This document shows positions 59,229 to 64,000 of a stretch of 64,000 nucleotides of DNA, piece after piece; the stretch's first letter is position 1, and each line of letters opens with the position of its first letter. The position numbers and the translations under genes were made by a program. The stretch spans positions 5,061,963 through 5,125,962 of the forward strand of contig NC_087382.1 in the NCBI RefSeq assembly GCF_963675165.1, written 5' to 3'. The notes below the pieces were generated by a model that had not been told where the DNA came from, made no database searches, and was given only the letters and a program-made list of their open reading frames with translations. Source of the stretch: Halichondria panicea. Its lineage: Eukaryota > Porifera > Demospongiae > Suberitida > Halichondriidae.

Positions 59229-62200
59229 ATGTACTGGATGTCAAAGTGTTCTGTTTAGAAGCTCTTGATCTCTTGAATAAATTAAAGTCCTACATGCATG
59301 GGCTTAATCCAGAGGAGGTACGACACGCGTGCCTCGATTAGGCTAATTACCTCTGCAATAACGTTGAACGTGGGCGTAACCACGCCTTGATTATCCGCCC
59401 ACGCTCCACGTTATTGCAGAGGCTATTAGCCTAATCGAGGCACGCGTGTTGTACCTCCTCTGGGCTGGATAATCTTGTGTGTGGTTATAATAATTATTAT
59501 TCTCGAATAGAGTTGTCTACAAAATATTACGTACTAATACAAGGGCATATTATTCTACGTATGCCAGGGCATGCAACAGCGAAACATACATGTACATTCA
59601 AAGTTTTTTTAGCACTTTATTTTTTCCAACTACCCTAACCACATTCATCCGCCCATGCACGGTTTGAATTTTGATTGCTACGTGTATTGAATAGTCTCTT
59701 GCCTGGCCTCTCTTCTTGCATACGCCCTTGCTAATGCGATGCACACATGCATCTCCTTTTAACAGGAAAGCTTACATGTACCACGTACATATTTTTGTAT
59801 AGTCTTTAATTCGTACGTACCTAGAGTTAAAACAACTAATTTACAGTTAGAGAGCCTAAGGCACTATAATAATTATTGTAACTACACGTATATATACCAA
59901 GGTTTCTCACCTTCCTGACGTAGTGGACGTTGGGATGGTGTTTAGGCGGTGTGAAGAGGAGGAGAACCCTCTTCACCAGCTGCACTCCATTCAGGGATGC
60001 GTAGGAAAGGTAGAAGAGTACACCCAGTGTCACTGATATGGGGACCAGGTCCAGCACCATGTAGGCCAGGGGGGTCAAAACTGCATGCATGAGGGGGTAG
60101 GGAATGCATGGTGCAATGTACATGTACGTAATTACAGCACTGTGCCATGCATGGCATCCAGGTGAGCATAGACAATCAAAGTAAATGAAAGCACCGCAGG
60201 TGCTGATGCCTCGGTGGATGAGTAAAGCTACATAACATAAAGCCTACTAGCTATAATGATAATCATAAAACGAACTGAAGTCCTTCAAATTATCATCCCC
60301 ACGTCACCTCTTTTTTTTAAGCCATGCACTTACTTATCATAAAATGCACAATTAAAGTGGTCATTCTCTGCTCCCTGATGTAGAGCAGCTTTGGTTTCTC
60401 TCCTGGTGGGTTCTTGGTTGAGTAGACACTGAGTGCTTGAAGGTGCTGGATGGATCTGATTGGGGCTCCACACGTCCAGGGTATGCCAAGCATACCACAC
60501 ACACCTGTGAGGGGGGGAGCAATTATACATATGAAACTACGTATTTCCAATAAGCTTGGCTTTACATGTGCATGCTGTTGCTATATGGTGTTGTACATAC
60601 CTGTCAAAATGGCCACAATAAAGAGGTCAAAATGGTAGCCTACACTCTTCCGAAGTTTGAAATCTGGTCGACTCATTAGGATCATTGTCAGTTGGTTCTC
60701 AATGAAGATCAGTGTGCACAGCTAATATATGCGTGTGTGTGTGGGCGTACGTACGTACACTGCCAGTAAAAGTAATGAACAGGCCAGCCTTCAAATAGAA
60801 TGTCTATGTACCAAACAAGTTTCAGTATGATAATCCTCGCTATATACACACACACGCGCCCACTCACTAATACAGCTGGTATTAAGGCTCCAAAGCCCTC
60901 GCCAATACTGAGTGCTCCGTTGAAAGGATTGATGAACCACCCCCTAGTGATGTTACTCGTGGCATAGTTGGATGGGACCACCAACACCTCCACGGCTATG
61001 AGATCTCTAAAGAGATAGGCCAATAGTACCATGAGGAGAATGGCCGTGAGCATACCAAAGTCACTCACTAGGCGACGCCCCTGCATGAGTGTGTGAGGGG
61101 AAGGGGGGGGGGGGAATATTGCACAATTCAAATGAAAATCGATATAGCTGAGTATATACAGTTACGATTGTACATGTACTATTACGATTACTCAGACTAC
61201 GCGTAGTAGCCGACGGAAGATTGGTTCAACTACAGGCAACATAGAAACACTGGCATCATCGATGGAGTATAAAATTGCACACTCTGAAAATGGACAGTAT
61301 ATCCGATAGTTTCTAAGGTTACACACACTACTGCACATCTCACCTGTTTTCCAAACAACTTGCTGTGTCTCAGCTTACGCATGAACAAAGCGATGAAGAA
61401 CGTGAACACACACAGTATAGTGGACCACAGCGCAGTGTTAGGCTGGTTACATATCCTGAAGTTGCGAGGTAGTTTAGGCGCCACTTCAGACCCGTTCATC
61501 ATCAGACTGACGGTGTAGTCGTCCGTCTGATTGAAGGTGCTGTTTAGAGTGTAGTTATCATTGTAGAGCGGCACGCAGGTGTTTGTGACTATCTTCCCAC
61601 ACGGGTAATTGATACCACACAGCGGGTTGCGTTCAAATATCTGTCAGTGCATGTGCATGTGTTCATTTTTAACAGTAAAAACAAAGCACTTATTGAGAGC
61701 ATAGATTACTGATCGAGAGACTTTTTTCATAATTATAATTATGAGTAATTATCATGCCTACAGTATTAATCGTATACAGATAAACATCACTTGTCACATG
61801 TGCACACTGTACAATTATGTCAATTATATGCAAAATAATGCACGTTAATATACGTAAGTCGATTAGTATACATACATGTACATATACGTACACACAACAC
61901 CGAGCCTCTCAACTCACAACTCACATGAATGATACTAAGACAGGCCTCGTAAATGAAGAAGAAGCAGATGATACCGGTAAAGATCTCCTCACTGAATCGA
62001 GTGAAGTACTTGACGAGAAACGAGATCTCAGAGAGAGCCGCCAACACGAGAAGTAACATCAACCACAGAGAGGTGATTGCTCGCCACTCAATGTACGAGA
62101 TCGAGAAGTAGTCCACTGCAAACTACAGGAATAGTGTTTTCAGTAATTCGATATTACGTATTATAATGGAAATTAATTATTATTAATTTCACTATAATGA

Positions 62201-64000
62201 TTAGCAGTGAGCCAGTTGCCAGGTTATGAACCAGACACGTCTAATCACAGAGAAAAGGTCACTCACCCGATATATAACAGTCTCAAACAACAGCTGAGGA
62301 CCCGTGAAAGCCAGTATCGTTAAGGGCTGCACGGAGAACAGGCCGTACACAATCCCACACAGCCCAGTCGCCAATAGAGTCTCTGACACTCCGATCTGAT
62401 TGTTCGTGACCTCCTCCATTAGACCGCCGAATGCAATCGCAGGTCCTATAAATGCTATATAGAGGAAGATGATGGAAATGAACGGCTGTATGTGGAAGGC
62501 GTCCTTGTAGTCAGAGGGATAGCGTCGGATTAGATTTTTGAAATCTCTCCAGATTCCGCCAAATGGTCGTCGAGAGTGTTTGAGGGGATCAGGGGTGTGG
62601 TCTTTAGTGTCGGGAATCTCCTCAAGAGCATGCTCTATGTGTATGTATGTGTGTGTGTGCAGTGTGTGCAGTGTGTGTGCATGAGTGGGTTAGTGTGTAT
62701 TATGCATGTACACATACGTACAGTGTAGTTCCAGTGAACATTAATAATTTATAATCATATACATTGAACATAATTATAGAGTATGCAACTTTTGTGTGTG
62801 TGGGGAGGAGGGGCTTAGTGAGTACATGCAGTTTACAGCAATATAATTTCCATCTCATGCACACCCTCACGTTTTCTCCTCCGCAGTTCGTTCCTCTCGT
62901 GCATGATGGGGAGCAACAAGTCCTCGTCCCAGTCACCGGGGGGCAACACAATACTGTCGTCGAGGAACTTGTCCATAGCGTCCAGGAAGTCCTCCTTAAT
63001 CTCAGCACTGTAGGCCACATCGTGGAAGTGCTGTGTATATTGATGTCAGTCAAAGGAATGCATGCATGCTGATAAACATTCAAATTATTATTCCTAGGGT
63101 ACTGTATTTACTTGATTAAACAAGAACGGCCATCTCGTTTAAACGCCCATGGTAAAAGCTCAGTCTTTGTCAATAAACGCCCATCTTAAATAATCGCCCA
63201 TGTATGGGGCGTGGCACTGTGGGTGGAGCTAAAGTAGCACGTGGAACCAGTTGCAGCATGGAATAATTTTTACACAGCTTTTGGCTACATGTACGTACAG
63301 TTAGACTTTGAACCCTTTAATTAACAAATAACTCTGTACTTCGAACTCACCGCATCGGACATGAGGGTAGCCATGGCCCTGCCCACCTCGTGATAATCAC
63401 AATGACCCTCGGCCGGCCCCAGGAGGAGATATACAAACCGCACTGGGACTGGCACCTCCGTCAGATCACCAAGGAGATGACTCTAGATAGGAGAAAGGGG
63501 GATTTACAATAATGCAATATACAAGCATACCTGGGAACTATCTGCTATCAATCAACAGAGCATTTGAAAGGAGGTTCAGTATAGCTTCATACAATCAGCT
63601 TTTATGAGGGGCTGGCCCAGGGGAGCTACGACACGAGTACCTCGATTAGGCTTGGTCACGTGCAAAATTCACAGTAAAGTCATTGTTGCATGTGACCAAT
63701 TACCTAACATTTTTTAGCCTAATCGAGGTACTCGTGTCGGACCTCCTCTAGGGGCCGGCTGGTCTATTGAAGCAAGGTCTGAACTAATCACAAACTGTAC
63801 ACACACATGCAAAGACAAATAATGCGCACATGCACAGTGTATAACCTCAAATTCTTACACAGAATAATTATGGGTAAACAACATTTCCTTTCCTCTATCG
63901 GAGGTCAGAGCTGAAACCAGGTGAAACCTACAAAGCTGACCCATTTAACCACACGCAAGCAGGAAATCACCAATCGTACGGATAAACTTACATGAAAAAA
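58479..64000 (-). CDS. SLC4-family bicarbonate/anion transporter, 5' end outside
   Basis: Many minus-strand exons from the right edge to a stop at about 58479. Cytoplasmic band-3 domain: [14 protein letters not shown] (63450), [20 protein letters not shown], then LPPGDWD (63010-62930). Membrane domain: [58 protein letters not shown] (about 62600-62265); [20 protein letters not shown] (62110); an outer loop with N-glycosylation sequons and cysteines (61640-61480); [19 protein letters not shown] (60900); [20 protein letters not shown] (60480); [15 protein letters not shown] (60000); [19 protein letters not shown] (58930); acidic tail ending HVPY. SLC4 proteins exchange or co-transport HCO3 with Cl or Na. 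The LPPGDWD and loop features lean towards the sodium-coupled branch, but transport mode is not certain. Confidence 0.93.
59309..59463. mobile_element. 155-bp foldback element in SLC4 intron
   Basis: Arms of about 68 bases: CCAGAGGAGGTACGACACGC at the left pairs with GCGTGTTGTACCTCCTCTGG at the right. A second member is at 63612-63770 and a lone end at 447-470. Confidence 0.85.
60180..60245. repeat. Dispersed repeat shared with 44190-44260
   Basis: AAAGCACCGCAGGTGCTGAT followed by TGCCTCGGTGGA and ACATAAAGCC matches the sequence downstream of the PRELI gene. Confidence 0.6.
63612..63770. mobile_element. Foldback element in SLC4 intron, second family member
   Basis: CTACGACACGAGTACCTCGA with TTAGGCT pairs with AGCCTAATCGAGGTACTCGT and GTCGGACCTCCTCT. 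Outer bases GCCC..GGGC extend the pairing. It is diverged from the 59309 copy in the loop but shares the terminal arms. Confidence 0.8.

Overview
The window is nuclear DNA from an early-branching animal, most likely a demosponge. Genes are compact with many 50-150 base GT..AG introns. Metazoan families are present (a ROR/MuSK-like receptor ectodomain, an ORP3/6/7-type oxysterol-binding protein, PRELI, an EHD-type ATPase, an SLC4 bicarbonate transporter, HELQ, a Ran-binding-domain protein). Intergenic DNA is AT-rich and full of small foldback and inverted-repeat elements, GT microsatellites and minisatellites. The sponge assignment is an inference from gene content and style; no species marker was read.

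Layout. 1-3.8 kb: minus-strand exons of a receptor with signal peptide, FN3/Ig-like domain, Ig domain, Frizzled-type CRD, Kringle and a second CRD, running off the left edge. 3.8-7.4 kb: nested transposable elements and a decayed copy of the receptor's first exon. 7.4-12.4 kb and 27.0-31.7 kb: two near-identical direct copies of a block with a MACPF-domain gene; the left copy is broken by a 5-base insertion and the right copy is open. Both also carry a remnant of a further MACPF paralogue. 12.8-13.7 kb: remains of a multipass membrane protein and a possible exon. 13.77-20.49 kb: a candidate 6.7-kb DNA transposon, bounded by 13-bp inverted repeats and sitting inside a GT-rich array. It encodes an RNase H/DDE-like transposase candidate, a small chromodomain protein, a coiled-coil protein kinase and an unknown protein. 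20.5-24.9 kb: mostly gene-free. 24.9-25.8 kb: a small secreted Cys-rich protein with a GPI-type tail.

31.8-41.3 kb: a complete ORP lipid-transfer gene on the minus strand (PH, FFAT-like motif, ORD). 41.6-44.1 kb: a complete PRELI-like mitochondrial lipid-transfer gene on the plus strand. 45.1-58.0 kb: a block of mostly damaged genes. It holds an EHD gene with several one-base homopolymer shifts and no EH domain, an intact RanBD1 protein, a PhyH-family pseudogene, a start-less bacterial-type cysteine-peptidase-like ORF, and a HELQ fragment cut off just after the Walker A motif. This block lies between two direct copies of the SLC4 3' end. 58.5-64 kb: the SLC4 transporter on the minus strand, running off the right edge.

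The genes do not form one pathway. ORP and PRELI are both lipid-transfer proteins, but nothing shows that their adjacency is functional. The strongest discovery candidates are the kinase- and chromodomain-bearing transposon, a family of elements with TAGCCTC termini and 9-bp target duplications ranging from 46 to 1767 bp, and the double-CRD Kringle receptor.
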